A stretch of 64,000 nt of DNA from Scenedesmus sp. ARA3 (GCA_004335835.1 RWJK01001032.1:64406-128405); one strand, 5' to 3'; shown: positions 22,793 to 35,048, counted from the stretch's first letter. Numbers and translations: made by a program. Notes: a model not told the origin generated them from the sequence alone.

Positions 22793-23271
22793 CAGTGTTA
22801 TATGACTACAGATATTGTGGGTTGGCGAGGTGTTTTTGAGCATTTTGTCGTGCTTTACAAGAAAAGTGCTTCCAGAAAATGCTGGTCAACTGGCAGCCTG
22901 GCACTGCCTGTCAATGATTGTATGGCCAGTGGGCTGACACATATATTCTTGCAGGGTGCAGCTGTGATACTGCCTTAAATGGAGAAAAGTATGCAAGCAT
23001 TGTGACATCGCACGTGCTGACATGCCAAAGCTGTCAAAGTTGGGTTGGCCTGAAACCTGAAGGCTGGGAGTAAATTGGCACATTAGGGTTCTTGCAGACA
23101 ACGAAGGAGGCTTGCCAGAGCACTGCACAACCGCATAGAGTGGTACGGAGGTAGTATGTTTTTGCTGGTTGTCTCATCAAGCACAGCTGCCGTTTATCAG
23201 GGGAACACAAGGATCCTGCACACGGGCATTCAGACCAGCAGCAGCAGAAGCAGCAGCAACGGCATCCCAAC
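22793..23271. other. Intergenic, no feature recognised
   Basis: Sequence between the esterase stop and the first plausible exon of the SET gene. I see no convincing coding segment or TGTAA signal in it. Confidence 0.4.
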
Positions 23272-23438
23272 ATGCGGAGCTTGCTGCGTGCAAGGCGTAT
23301 ACTATGTAGCTCGGTACAGGCTCGTACAATACACACGGAGAATGAGATATACAAGCCAGCGAAGGGCGGCACCATCCCGACGATGGTTGGCGAGTTGATC
23401 TGCGCCATGATGGAAGGCAAGCTGCAGCTGCACATGAA

Positions 23439-24210
23439 ATGCCTGGCTCTTCCAGCGTGCAAATTAACAATGTGCCACGTTGGTGCTGGCGTTCGGCCTG
23501 CCTACTTGCAGATAGTACTGCCACTTCTGCTGCTGCTCCCACTGTCCTGCTGCTGTCCTCAACTGCTGACCTCAGAGTGCCAGGATCGCAAGAGCAACAA
23601 TGTACATCAGCAGGGATAGCTACTGCTGCTTTTTTGGGTCTGAACGTATCTCTGCTTCTTCTTCCACTTGCAGGAAAGGGCAGGGGCGTCATAGCCAGGC
23701 ATTCCATTGCAGCAAGTGACCTGCTACTATGTGCCAGGCCTGCAGTAGTGCTAGAGGGGCCTCCAGACCCAGAAGGGGCCCCAGATGCTGCACGGCTAGT
23801 GCCAGCACTAGTGCAGGCGGCAAACGCGCAGGATGTGCCACAGATACGTGCAGCGCTGCAGTACCTGTACGATGGAACAGGTGTGTGGCTGCACTCGCAG
23901 TGCAGGCGCTGCACAGCATTGTATGCCAGGAGTGGGAAGCTACAGATAGCAACTGTTTGCCTGCAGTGCACAGCAACTCAGCTGAACTGGCAACACAGAT
24001 GCACTTCTGTCAAAGGGCTCAGTCTTTTTCAGCGTTCACTGTATATTCAGCACAAGGAATGCTTGCATGCTCCCAATGGATGTGACATGTACTTGTGCTG
24101 CAACCTGCCCTGCCTATGCCGCATACTTCGCCTGCTGCTGCTGCTGCATGGCCAAGATGCATCCAGGCTGCAACTGCCCGACATACGCACCATGATGAAC
24201 CTGGCTAAGC

Positions 24211-24242
<32 letters not shown>

Positions 24243-27200
24243 TTGCAGGAAGGCTTGCAGGAAAGCTGCTGTGACCATGACCACAGCTCAGGCCATCACC
24301 ATCATCATCATGACAGCCACTCCCACAGTGCAGCAGAACCAGCAGCAGCAGACGCAGACAAGTTGACCGAGCAGCAGGCGAGCCTGCTGGTCAAGTATAA
24401 CGCTTTTGCGGATGACTATGAGGACCTGGCAGCAGCTGCTGTGCGGGGCGCAGCGATGCCGCACAGCCATGTGGGACTGTGGCCGCAGTTTGCGCTGTTC
24501 AACCACTCCTGCCTGCCTAACAGCGTGCACTACCTGGTGGGGCATGCTATGGTGGTGCGCGCTGTGGAGGATGTAGCGGCAGGTGAGTCTGCACCATTAT
24601 AATGATAACTTATCACTAGCATTACATGCTTGTCATGATCATATCGTATTGTTGTGTTGTGTACAGCCTGCCTACCAGTGTGCACTGCCGTGTGGGGTAT
24701 GCCATGGTGGTGCGCGCTGTGGAGGATGTAGCCGCAGGTGGGTCTGCATATGTAATCACTGTTATGGTTACTGTTATGAGTGCTTGTATTGAACTAAGTG
24801 TTACTACAGTTCTGGTTGTCATTGTTGATGTTGTTTGCATGTGTGGCCTGCCTAACAGTCTGCACTACTTGGTGGGGCATGCTATGGTGGTGTGTGCTGT
24901 GGAGGACGTGGCGGCAGGTCAGTCTGCATCTATCAACATTGTTTTCCTTTCCACTGATGTCATCATGTTGTATTGTTATGTTCAACCACTCCTGCCTGCC
25001 GAATAGTGTGCACTACTTGGTGGGGCATGCTATGGTGGTACGGGCCGTGGAGGATGTGGCCGCAGGTTGGTCTGCATCTATTACTTATTGTTGTTCTTTC
25101 CACTAATTTCACCAAGTTGTATCGATATGTTCAACCACTCCTGCCTGCCTAACAGTGTGCACTACTTGGTGGGGCATGCCATGGTGGTGCGCGCTGTGGA
25201 GGACGTGGCCGCAGGTGAGTCTGCACTGCTTTTCATTGTCGTGCCTGTATTTATAGTAGTGCTGATGATAATGTGCGTTATAGCTGTATGGTGGTACGCG
25301 CTGTGGAGGATGTCGCAGCAGGTAAGTCTGCATTTGTTGTCACTGTTGTAGTCACTGTTATGAGTGCTTGTATTGTACCAACTGTTACTACGATTATTGT
25401 TGTCATTGTTGATGTTGTTTGCATGTGTGGCCTGCCCAACAGTGTGCGCTACCTGGTGGGGCATGCTATTATGGGGCGCACTGTGGAGATAAATAGATAG
25501 AGGGGTTGCACGATGTGTTCATGCAGCATACGCCACGACAGACACCTGGTAATCTAGGAAGCTGCAAGCAGCTTAGCTAGGGCGCTGTGGAGGACGTGGC
25601 CGCAGGTGAGCAGGCTTTGTGTGTTTGGTGCTATTGATCAACGTGCTGGTGCCCTCTGCTGTGTTTGATCTGGCACGCGCTTTCAGCAGCGGCGCACGTA
25701 CATGGCATGCATACATGGCATTCACAGGCGGCATGTAAGGCTGCCGGCAACCGCTGCATCACATTAGCAGTGCACTTGGCACGACACCTTTCTGCTTTGT
25801 CCCATATGCTGCTGGCTGCGCTCCGGTAGCGCAGGCGAGGAGCTGACAGTCAGCTACCTAGCGCGCTCACCATCAGCTACCTAGCCCGCGAGTTTCAAAG
25901 CCTGTGCTGCTTGCTGTGTTGTGCTGCAGGCGAAGAGCTCACAGTCAGCTACCTAGGGCGCGAGGAGTTTGCACCTGCAAGGGCGTGCCAGGCGGTGCTG
26001 CAGGAGCGCTACGGCTTCGCCTGTGCCTGCATCACATTGGCGGCCCACACATGCTGCCACCATCTGTCTGTCTTACGTCACACCCTCTGTCGCGGCCTTT
26101 CTTGCTGCGCTGCAGGCAAAGAAGCTCAGCATCAGCTACCTAGCACGCAAGGAGTTCCAAGTATTAGAAGCCTGCGCTGCTTATGTGTTGTGCTGCAGGC
26201 GAGGAGCTGACAGTCAGCTACCTGGGCCGCGAGGAGTTTGCGCCTGCGGGGGCGCGCCAGGCAGTGCTGCAGGAGCGCTACGGCTTCGCCTGCGGCTGTG
26301 CACGCTGCCAGCTGGAAAGCCAGGCGCCTCGGCAGCTGCAGCAGCAACTGCTGGACACCTACAGGCAAGTCATGCAGGTGCGCGGCTGCTGCAAAGGGAA
26401 AGTTTTCATGTTACAACATGTAAGCAGGGCTGGGTTAGCTGCTGTGTCGTGTGAATGGGTGTGGTGGTTGACACGAGGGTGAGGCGTGCCGCAGTCATGC
26501 TGATGTTGCTGCGCCTGTCAGCAGGACAAATTGGCTGCTGCAAATGTGGTTCCGCAGAAACAGGGGCCAATCAGCCAGTTCATTGCTGCCAGCTGGAAAG
26601 CCAGGCGCCGCGGCAGCTGCAGCAGCAGCTGCTGGACACATATTGGCAGGTCATGCAGGTGCGCGGCGTTGCTGCTGTGTGGTGTGAATGGATGCGGCAG
26701 TGGCCAAGGGTGAGGCGTGCAGCAACTGTGCTGGTGTTGGTGTTTGTTTGCACGTGCCAGCAGCTGGAGAATTCATCAAGCTGGCCATGGCCTGTGTCAT
26801 TGCGCCATGCCACCTACCATTGCGCAACCTTGCACTGCTGTGCCGCTGTCTGATACTGCAACAATCATGTGTGTATTTCCCCTTGCAGGACCTCAAGCCG
26901 CGCTTCTTAGAAGCAGTGGAGCACCAAGACCAGTCAAACCTCGCAGCAGTACAGGGGCAGCTACACACCCTGCAGCACTTCCTGCAACCACCACAGGGCG
27001 CAAATTGCTGTACTACTGCGCTGAAACTGTTCTGCTACCTGACACTGCAACAAACATGTCTGCATCCTCCCTCTCTTGCAGGACCTGAAGCCGCGCTTCT
27101 TGGAAGCAGTGGAGCACCAAGACCAGTCAAACCTCGCAGCAGTGCAGGCGCAGCTCCAAACACTGGAGCACTTCCTCAGCGCAGCACTACAGCAGCACCG

Positions 27201-28585
27201 CGCAGTACTCAGCGACAGTGCAGTACTCGTCCTGCAAGCAGCCGTGTACGATTTGTATGAGCTGCTGCTGTTCTGCGAGCAGCTGCTACCTCAGGGGAAT
27301 GAGGCCGAGTCAAAGCATGCTGCGCTGGCGTGCATCGGGCGCTGCCTCGCGATTTTAAATTGCGTCAGCAAGGGAGCAGAGCTGCATGTGTTCCTCGCGT
27401 CGAGGCTGCTGCAGCATGCGGTTGACCTGCGGGGCCCGGACTCCGCACAGGCTGAGGCAGCAGCGCAGCTCTTCCTGGAGGCGCACAGGCGAGCAGGAAC
27501 AAAGCTGCTGTCATGTTGTGGATGTTGAGAACAGTGCACTGTTTGGCTATTTTCTTTGCTGAGGCAGCGGCACAGCTGTTCCTCGAGGCGCACAGGTGAG
27601 CAGGAAGCGTCTGTTATGTTATGGATGATGAGAACATTGCAGTGTTTGGCTTTTTTTCTTTGCTGAGGCAGCAGCGCAGCTGTTCCTGGAGGTGCACAGG
27701 TGCGCATATAGTTTCTGTTATGTTATGGGTGATGAGGACATTGCACTGTTTGGCTTTTTCCTTTGCTGAGGCAGCGGCACAGCTCTTCCTGGAGGCGCAC
27801 AGGTGAGCCTCGCCGCCAAGCGCTGATGTGTTGACGACACTGCCGCATTGTGGACTTTGTCGGCTGTGGTGGAAAACAGTGGTGTTCTTATATGGTGTTC
27901 TTACATTAGTACTAATGATAGTCTTCTTGTAAGCCATACCTTGTCATCGGCATCGGCAACTGCGCCCCGTGACGGAGCGGAAACTGCGACTATTATTGCC
28001 TCTCTATTGGTGAGCGGGAGACCACCCAGACCCCCTCACCGCCTTCGCAAGGCAGCAGGTGGGGATCACCCATACGGTTGGCTGCGTGCCTGGCAGTGGT
28101 GTTCTGATCTTGCAGTGTGTTGTCTGGCTTGCGTTGCTGTACTACTTACAGTGACGCAGGCTGAGGCAGCGGCACAGCTCTTCCTGGAGACGCACAGCTG
28201 AGAAGGAACAAGCTTTTCCACAGGGTTGGCGAGGCTAGTGCCCTGTGACACCTAATCTTTGTGACCTCCTGTAGGTCTGGTGGATAGCAGAACGGCAAGG
28301 ATATGCTGCAGTGTGACGTGTCTGCAGACACACCAGCTGGTGTTCTTTTGCTTGACACACCGCCGCTCCTGCGCTCACTTAGTGTTTCTCAGGCTTGTTG
28401 CTCCGTGTTCTTCTTACTGGCTGCTGCTGCTGCTGGCTGCTGCTGCTGCTGCTGGCGGCTGCTGCTGCTGCTGCTGCTGCTGCCGCTGCTGCTGCAGGAT
28501 GCGCTACGGCTCACAGCTGGAGCAGGAGGTGCAGCTGGAGCTCATGGAGGCCAACAAGCAGGCGGCAGAGGAGTTCCTTATGTGA
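23439..28585 (+). CDS. SET-domain protein methyltransferase (SMYD/SET-I type) with helical C-terminus
   Basis: Likely lysine methyltransferase. An open exon (about 23439-24580, with a probable intron about 23881-24110) encodes AGKGRGVIARHSIAASDLLL (start of SET), LQYLYDGT, and a large insertion with Ser tract and SGHHHHHHDSHSH. Then come YNAFADDYEDLAAAAV and LFNHSCLPNSVHYLVGHAMV, the NHSC.PN cofactor/active-site motif. After the array at 24498-25606, GEELTVSYLGREEF (26199) leads to YGFACGCARC, a post-SET CxCxxC zinc cluster. C-terminal helical exons follow: DLKPRFLEAVEHQDQSNLAA, AVYDLYELLLFCEQLL, ELHVFLASRLLQHAVDL, AEAAAQLFLEAHR and MRYGSQLEQEVQLELMEANK ending at 28585. This is typical of SMYD-like TPR tails. 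No MYND zinc finger is seen. A start at ATG 23272 (MRSLLRARRILCSS) in another frame is possible. Confidence 0.82.
24498..25606 (+). repeat. Eight-copy array of the SET NHSC exon end and donor
   Basis: Copies end at about 24583, 24740, 24918, 25067, 25215, 25322, 25488 and 25606. The core VHYLVGHAMVVRAVEDVAAG is followed by a donor plus the conserved intron start TCTGCA. Donors vary: GTGAGT, GTGGGT, GTCAGT, GTTGGT, GTGAGT, GTAAGT; the seventh lost its donor. Copies 1, 4 and 5 keep the complete FNHSCLPNS motif. The intron stretch 24773-24862 is also repeated at 25358-25449. Confidence 0.95.
25822..27175 (+). repeat. Duplicated SET/post-SET and C-terminal exon pieces
   Basis: GEELTVSYLGREEF-type segments lie at about 25835, 25868 (partial), 25929, 26115 (KKLSISYLARKEF) and 26199. 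The copy at 25929 continues to RYGFACACI, with one Cys spacing lost. QLESQAPRQLQQQLLDTY occurs at 26309 and 26591. DLKPRFLEAVEHQDQSNLAA occurs at 26890 and 27082. Confidence 0.9.
27449..28200 (+). repeat. Five-copy array of the AEAAAQLFLEAHR exon end
   Basis: Copies begin at about 27451, 27558, 27662, 27765 and 28160. The first four have a period of about 104-107 bp. Each ends CACAG followed by GTGAGC, GCGAGC, GTGCGC or CTGAGA, so only some retain a GT donor. Confidence 0.93.
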
Positions 28586-29211
28586 ACTCACATAGCTGTT
28601 TGCACACAAGAATTGAAGCTGTTAAGTTCAAGCATGAGGCCAACAAGCCGGCGGCAGACTCTGAGAGGAGTTCCTCTAGTGACGCGCATCAATGTTGTCA
28701 GTGTAGTGATATACTGCAGGCAGTCAGGTGCGCTCAATTGCTGTGTATGGCTAGCCACTGGCAGTTGGCATTCCCTCGCCCTGGTAAAAGCGATCATTCA
28801 GGTCATATTTCTCCTCATTCAGGGTGTTTGGTTGACATGTTGTCGCCATTGAGGCTGATGTCGTGGCGGTCCGGGATGGGGCGTGCAGGATCAGAACACC
28901 AGAGGCAGCATCGCTGTCACTGCTAGCGGTTAGCGGCGCTTTGTGGCGTGCGGCGGCCGCCGAACATCGCTGCCAATGCATTGTCATTGAACATGTGGTT
29001 CGCTAGGTTACACCCTCCCACACCACAGACTGGAGCTTCTGCAGTTCACAGCCACACGTCAGTTGATTTCATCATCATGCTTATCCACAGTCACTGTCAC
29101 GGTGTTGAACGGTTGCCGTCGCCAACTGCCCTGCAGCACACGTTACTGCTTTGCACCACACACGCAACGTGCAATCTCGTTTTAAACAGTAAACAGCCAC
29201 AGCATCGTCAA
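28586..29211. other. Convergent intergenic region
   Basis: 3' flanks of the SET gene (plus) and the GDSL-type hydrolase (minus). A decayed copy of the SET gene's final exon (GAGGCCAACAAGCCGGCGGC, 28636) lies here, showing that terminal exons are also affected. No other gene recognised. Confidence 0.55.
29008..29012 (-). terminator. Candidate TGTAA polyadenylation signal (SGNH hydrolase)
   Basis: TTACA on the plus strand, i.e. TGTAA on the sense strand, about 200 bp past the stop codon of the minus-strand hydrolase gene. Confidence 0.4.
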
Positions 29212-31415
29212 TCAGTCCTCCGGCTCAGGCACGTCCTCCACAAACTTCTCCACGGCCAGCAGATGATTCTTGTTAAATAACAGCCGGGCCGGCAGGCCGG
29301 ACGGCACGTCGTCGGTGTACGCCGACAGCGCGATGCCGTTCAGCCGGAACTTGTGCCCGCCGAAGCTCGACGACTCGTCGAGGATCTCGATCCGTATCAT
29401 GCATTTTGCGTGGCTGGAAACCTGCGGCGGCAGTGGAAAGTGAGGCAAGGGCAGGAGCAGTTGGGGTACGTCACTGGCAGGAAGTGGCAACCTGTTCTGC
29501 GTGACTGGCGGTGTGCTGTGTGCTTTGACGGGCGTTGGCGTGGCTGTGCCGTTGTCTGATATGCATGATGCTATCCGGAGCTGACGGGATCTGTAACTGT
29601 TACTTCAGCAGCTGTGATCACGCAGCGTGCGGCGCACACAAAAGTGCCCACTCTAGCGCGCTGGCTGTCCACAACCAATTGAAAGCATTACTTCCGTCAC
29701 GCCGCCTGCGTCCTTAGGCTGTCCAGCTGCAAAGACCTGTCAGTGTTGACTGCATCGATCTTCAGTGGCTCACGGCTGGATACAGGCCCGTACCTTACCA
29801 ACAACAGCAACAGCACAGCATGCACAAACGCATGACCCAACCCGCCGCACCTGTGTCCTCAAGCTGTCCAGTTCCGATGACCTGTCAGTGTTAACTGCAT
29901 CGATCTTGAGCGGCTCGCACTTGCAGCCGCTGATGCAGCTCACCAGCGCCACACCCATGCCCCGCTGCGGGCCCTGCAGGCAGGCAGCAATTGCGACATA
30001 ACGGTTGAATAAGCGGGCACCATGGATTTGCAGTGGTGCCGGCGCAAAGACGCACCTCACTAGCGCCAACCCATGCCGCGCTGCGGGCCCTGCAGTAGTT
30101 GATTTGAAAGATGAAAGATAACAACTATTTGTAAGGGTGGCACTATGGATGGGCAGTGCCGCCGGCACAATGTGCGTGAATGTTTGCTGAACGCATTTGG
30201 CATGCTACGCTACTTGAGCAAAAGCTGCTGCTTGCGCGGACAAGCACATGCTTGCACGACAGTGCAGTGCAGCATCACTGCAGCTCATGTCTTTTAGGTT
30301 TCCTCTCATTATGCTGACTTATAATGCACGCTCAACGCTCGGTCAGTCATTGCTACTGTCCTCCATAAAGCCTGTCCTTATCTACTGCAGCCACAGGCAG
30401 CAAATAACTCACCTGCTCCCGCTCAGGGTTGTTCATGTGGCTCCGCAAAAACACAATCACCAGCGCCACCTTGTAGCCAGCCTGCCGATCCTCCTGTGAC
30501 AGCACCTGGCTGGTGTCCAGCTCGAAATCAAGGCTGGCACCAACTGTCTTCGTTGTCCAACCATATTTGTGGCAGCCAGGAACCCTGCAGTCAGACCTGC
30601 CCTCATCCACCCACTCCCAGCCGTTATTTGAAACCGGGCGGTGCTTCAGCGCCAAGCCAGCGTAACAGATGTTATCTCTGTCCAGCTGCTTAGCTGCAAT
30701 CGGGCTCACAAACGACGGCAGCGGCGGCGGAGTAAGGTCTTCTGAAACTTCGCTGCCAGCAAATGAAGGTGGACTCCAAGACAGCAGCTGCCGCCGCCGC
30801 ACCACGCGCGAGTGCTGCAGCAGAGGGTGGCTGTAGTGATGTTGGTTGTGCAGCAGCGACAGCGTCACCATATGGCGAACACCCCAGGCCACAAAACCGC
30901 CTCCATACATTTGAGCTCCGATGAGTTTTGGATGGATTGGGTCGCCTTTCAGCATCTCCTCCCGGGTGAAGCCGAGCTTCTGCTTTGCGAGCGTATCGTT
31001 ATATAACACGTCAAATAACGCATCCCGCACGGACACGTACGGCACGCCGTAGCGCTTGGCAATGATGGCGTGTTGATCTTCGCCTGTCAACAAACAAGGC
31101 AGGGCAGGGTTTGTCACACACACAGCATGCAGCTGCAGCTCAGAGGCATATCTGGAGGATGAGTCTTGTCACATGAATCATGTGGTTTGCTGTGGTTTGC
31201 TGACTTGAGGAGAAGTTTGGAGCCCAGGGCGGTGCATCATGCTGCTGCAAATGCAACGCCCTTGCAGCAAAGCCCGAGCTCAATGGCTAAGGATTCAGGA
31301 CAACAACTCAAGTAGTACCGCTGCTGAGCTAGTGCTTGGCTGCTTGTGCACCTGCAAAGCGCAAGCTGGCTGCATTCAAGGCGGCTGCCGGCTTATGTGT
31401 GTGCGCCGCTGCTGC

Positions 31416-31469
<54 letters not shown>

Positions 31470-32133
31470 AACTTGCGACAAGCTCCTGCTCACTCAGCAC
31501 TGCAGAAGACCTGCCGCAGCTGCTGCTGCTCTGTGCAACTCCTCAACTGGCGTACCTGTGCTGAAGTAAGCATTGGGGATCTCCACCCCTTTATACACAT
31601 CTGTCCGCCAGTTAAACACCCCCAGAGATATCAGCGCTGCCTCTGGCGCCCGCAGCATGATGTTGCGCAGCAAGTTCTCATACCCCGCAACCTCCGGCTG
31701 CGAGGGACGCATGCACTGCAGCGCTCCGCAGCCTGCAGCAAGCAGTAGCAGATGGCACATTTCACTTGCTGCTGTTTGTTTTAGGTGTTGCCAGACCAGC
31801 ATGGCCTCCTGTGTACATTGCTGCGAAGAGACTGGCAGACAGTCTCTTAGGTGCTTGCGGCTGGATGCAGTGCTCCGCAGCCTGCAGCAGCATGCAGCAG
31901 CATGCAGCAGAGGTCTCTTGCTGCTGCTGCTGCTGTTGCTGTGAGGTATGCTATTGATCTGGTCTCAAGCAAGCACGATACAGAACGGCTGATGTGTGGA
32001 TGGCGGGATGCAAGCAACTTCTGCTGCTGCTGCTGCTGCTGCTGCTCCTGCTGCTCCTGCTGCTGCATGATTACACGCTTACCATTGATGGAGTACTCCA
32101 CCATCACTAGATCTGGGTTGGGTGGCATGTCCT

Positions 32134-32202
<69 letters not shown>

Positions 32203-33248
32203 GCAGCAGATGGCACAAAGCTCATGCTGGTAGGCGCTCCACCATATGCGTTGTGCTGTCCCAGCAACGCTGCTTCCGCTGCTGCTTCCAGTGTTTTGTT
32301 TTTCAGCACTGCCATTTCACAGCCGCTGCTGGCGTCGATACGATACGCCAGCTTTCAGTTGCCTGCTGCCTTGCGCCGAGCAACAGCTGCAGCTGCTGCT
32401 GCTGCTGCTGTGTACATGCCAGGCAGCAGCAGCAGCAGCAGCAGCTGCTTTTACCAACACGCACACCATCTCCCTCTGACATTTGCACTCCAAGCTGCCT
32501 CTGTGCTGCACGCCAGAGACCTGGCAGCAGTCGCTGCTGCTTTGCTGCACCCCACCTGGTAATAACACAGCGAGGCGATTGCTGCTGTTGTCGCGCCGTG
32601 CCCCAAGTTCATCAACGTAAACTCCACCTCTGGAAACGCTGCCTGCATCCATGCCACTGCCTCTTCAGGCCAGCTTGAGTTTTCGCTTGTAGCGTAGTGC
32701 CCCACTGTCACGCTGCCGCCAAACGCCACCACTGTTACTTTGCTGCCTGGCGTGGCAAGTTTCTTTGTCAGCAGGCGCCAGTTCCTGCCCTGCAGCTCAT
32801 ACTTAAACCCGCTGCGTAGGATATGGTCTGCATCTGCGGAGTGGAGACCTAGCGGTGCTGCCCACATGCTCTGCAGGAAAGATGTGCATGCAAGTGGGAG
32901 GCCTCCCATCAGTGATGGTGAAGGCTCAGCAATGCTGGCCAGCGTACCAACAGAGAACAGCACCAGGCATGCCAAACATGATGCATGTGTTCAGTCGTGT
33001 ACTTAAAGGATCGTCGATGCGGTGCATGCGAGTGGGGTCATGGCGCCACTCACATGCAGTACTTGCTCGCGCCTGCTGCTGCTGCTGCTGCTCAAGCCCC
33101 TGCCCGCCTGCACTGACTGGAATGGGCGGAAAAGCTTCGCACTGCATTGTTGAGCTGCCAAGAGGATGCACAGTAGTACCGCCGTGCTACACATCCGGCG
33201 CGCCGAGATGTCCAGCATCGCTCTTTGGCGCGGTACCCCGCAACGCAC
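29212..33248 (-). CDS. Secreted SGNH/GDSL-type hydrolase domain protein
   Basis: Probable extracellular esterase. Exon 1 (ATG 33248, or internal Mets at 33218 and 33194) encodes a signal peptide core, MCSTAVLLCILLAAQQCSA. Next comes an exon with RNWRLLTKKLATPGSKVTVV then AFGGSVTVGHYA, where the GGS serine (about 32713) is the likely nucleophile. Following exons: LMNLGHGATTAAIASLCYYQ (Gly block); DMPPNPDLVMVEYSING (from about 32134, acceptor after a CTG tract); YENLLRNIMLRAPEAALISL and GVFNWRTDV; then YGVPYVSVRDALFDVLYNDT and GDPIHPKLIGAQMYGGGFVA, with the DxxH catalytic pair near 30943. The C-terminal part is a beta-rich region with conserved Cys (GWTTKTVGASLDFELDT, LVIVFLRSHMNNPEREQ) ending DVPEPED-stop. 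Related multi-domain algal/plant proteins exist, but the substrate is unknown. Confidence 0.78.
29716..30095 (-). repeat. Duplicated exon pieces of the SGNH hydrolase
   Basis: Segments for IDAVNTDRSSELDSL lie at about 29853-29905, with a decayed copy at 29716-29765. GPQRGMGVALVS lies at about 29945-29982, with a copy at 30055-30095. Same exon-edge pattern as elsewhere. Confidence 0.8.
32135..32209 (-). repeat. (CTG)n acceptor-side tract, once interrupted
   Basis: Plus-strand CAG tract (sense CTG) directly adjoining the CTGCAG acceptor of the DMPPNPDLVMVEYS exon of the minus-strand hydrolase. One CAA interrupts it. Confidence 0.9.
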
Positions 33249-33599
33249 AGCACAGGTGTCTACAGCGCCACCTTGTTCAACATCGAATAGTTTTTAAGAT
33301 GCAAAAAAGATCACCTTCATGCCTGTATCATGCTGAGAGGCAGCAAAGGATGCAACGAGCGATGCTCTTCTGCTTGCGCGTGAAGTTTTCGTCCAAAACG
33401 CTGGCTAGATAGTCTGCACTCCGCATGGCGTGTTATGTCAATTAGGACTCCCATGATTGCATTTGCTCCTGTACATACCTGTCAGGGAGTGAGTCACTGA
33501 CTGTGTCACATTTGGGGATGGTTGGGCGTACACATGTGTTGATGTTTCAGCTTACTTTCAGTCAAGCTGCAGCTGCGCTGCTCTCAAGGGAGCACTGTA

Positions 33600-34990
33600 C
33601 TATCTTTTTAACAATCTTCTACGCATGGGGTGCCTGTGCTGACCTGATTGACAGTGAGCCTGTAATAGCCGCAGCTTGAGTTTTAATGGTGTCAAGCAGC
33701 ATAAACCGCCAGAACCTGCACTGCAACACTGAAACCGCTGCAAGCCATCGGCTGTATTGGTTGAACACCAGTTCACAAGCAAACCTAGGGCGATCTCTGG
33801 CAGCAGGGCTGTACATATTACCCTGATCAACTGTAACCTGCAGATTACATGCCACTTCATGTCCAGCTGCAAATACAGTACATAACGTTACATTACATAA
33901 ATACCTGATCAGGTCACGTGTACTGGCCTGGCGATGATGAAGCAGCACACTCTTCATCCGTGGAAGCAATCTGGAAAACATACATCAGGACGCATGATAA
34001 CGTCAAACATGTGGGCTGTATATGAATTGCCCTGACACCAAGCAACAGCCGCACACACACCAACACAAACCCGCCCGAGCACCTTTTCAAATTGCAAATA
34101 GATAAGCTGCCTTGTCAACCCACCCACCTAGTCTAATTCTACACTTTTTCACCAGCACAGAGCTGTTCTGTGCTCAAGCGCAATCGCTGAAGGCACTGCG
34201 GTCCTGAGAACGCAACAGATCTAGACACCAGAACATAAGCTGCCCCTAACACCAGCCCTGCCAGCAACACAACATGTGCTGCTGTACAGCAGCTGAAGCT
34301 GTCTCAGCATTGGCTATGTTGTGTAGAGACGCTGTTTGCAGACATCTGCATGCTACATGTAGGTGTAACATCATTGAAATAATATGACGGAGACACACAT
34401 GGCACCATAGTTTGCACTGCTGTGGCTGGCACAAAATACATGCACTTTGCAGGCGCAGCTGCACAGCTGTCCACATCAGTAGCATCGGCAACAAATGACA
34501 CTATGCATATGAATTGCAATATAACAAACTTATTCAGCAGTTAGGTGCAAAGAATGATGTCAGTTTGACACATCCCCCGCTGGGAGGCCTACTGCATTTA
34601 GGAACGGGCACAACACAGTATGGAGTGCTGCCACAACAGATGGTTGTGGTGAAACTCTCCCATGGTACAGACGTACGTGCAAATTGTGCAGTGGTACTGC
34701 ACATGCACTGCTCTGTACACACACACTTCAAACCACAACAAGCGGTTCACCAATAACCGCAAGCCAGGGCTGGCCAAGCAAGGCACGTTTCTTGGCACCA
34801 AAAGTTCAGTGCATGAATGTTAGCAGCACCTGCACCTAACCCCCACAGCATCACTGTGCCTGGATGGGATAGAGCAGGGCAAATGTGATTCGTTGTGCTG
34901 CACCAGCTTGATATAGCCAGGGCGCACCAGCTGCTGCATGATCTGCAGCATGTGTCAAAGAGAAGTGCAAGCTGCCACAGGCTGCGCCAG
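33600..34990 (-). other. Exon-like segments, possibly the 3' part of the Cys-rich secreted gene
   Basis: Minus-strand open pieces with protein-like composition: QIMQQLVRPGYIKLVQHNES (about 34955-34900), a Cys-rich piece with TPYCVVPVPKCSRPPSGG (about 34632-34580), another with ATDVDSCAAAPAKCMYFVPA and YYFNDVTPTCSMQMSAN (about 34485-34330), and RPRFACELVFNQYSRWLAAV (about 33805-33745) after a CAG-flanked boundary. The Cys spacing resembles the gene upstream (35049-38152). I could not join them in phase, so they are listed as possible exons only. The rest of 33249-35048 shows nothing recognisable. Confidence 0.35.
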
Positions 34991-35048
34991 GAGCACTGCC
35001 TTCAATACTTGCAGCCTGACGTGGCATAACTGTGCCGTAGCAGCACCT

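Noticed and set aside
23034..23971. Minus-strand open frames opposite the start of the SET gene
   Set aside because: They are antisense shadows of the exon reading GKGRGVIARHSI; composition is Cys/Ser-rich as expected for antisense of this sequence.
24498..25606. Regular repeat-spacer arrays as a CRISPR-like locus
   Set aside because: Repeats are pieces of the adjacent exon with splice sites, spacers are intron sequence, and the context is an intron-bearing eukaryotic gene.
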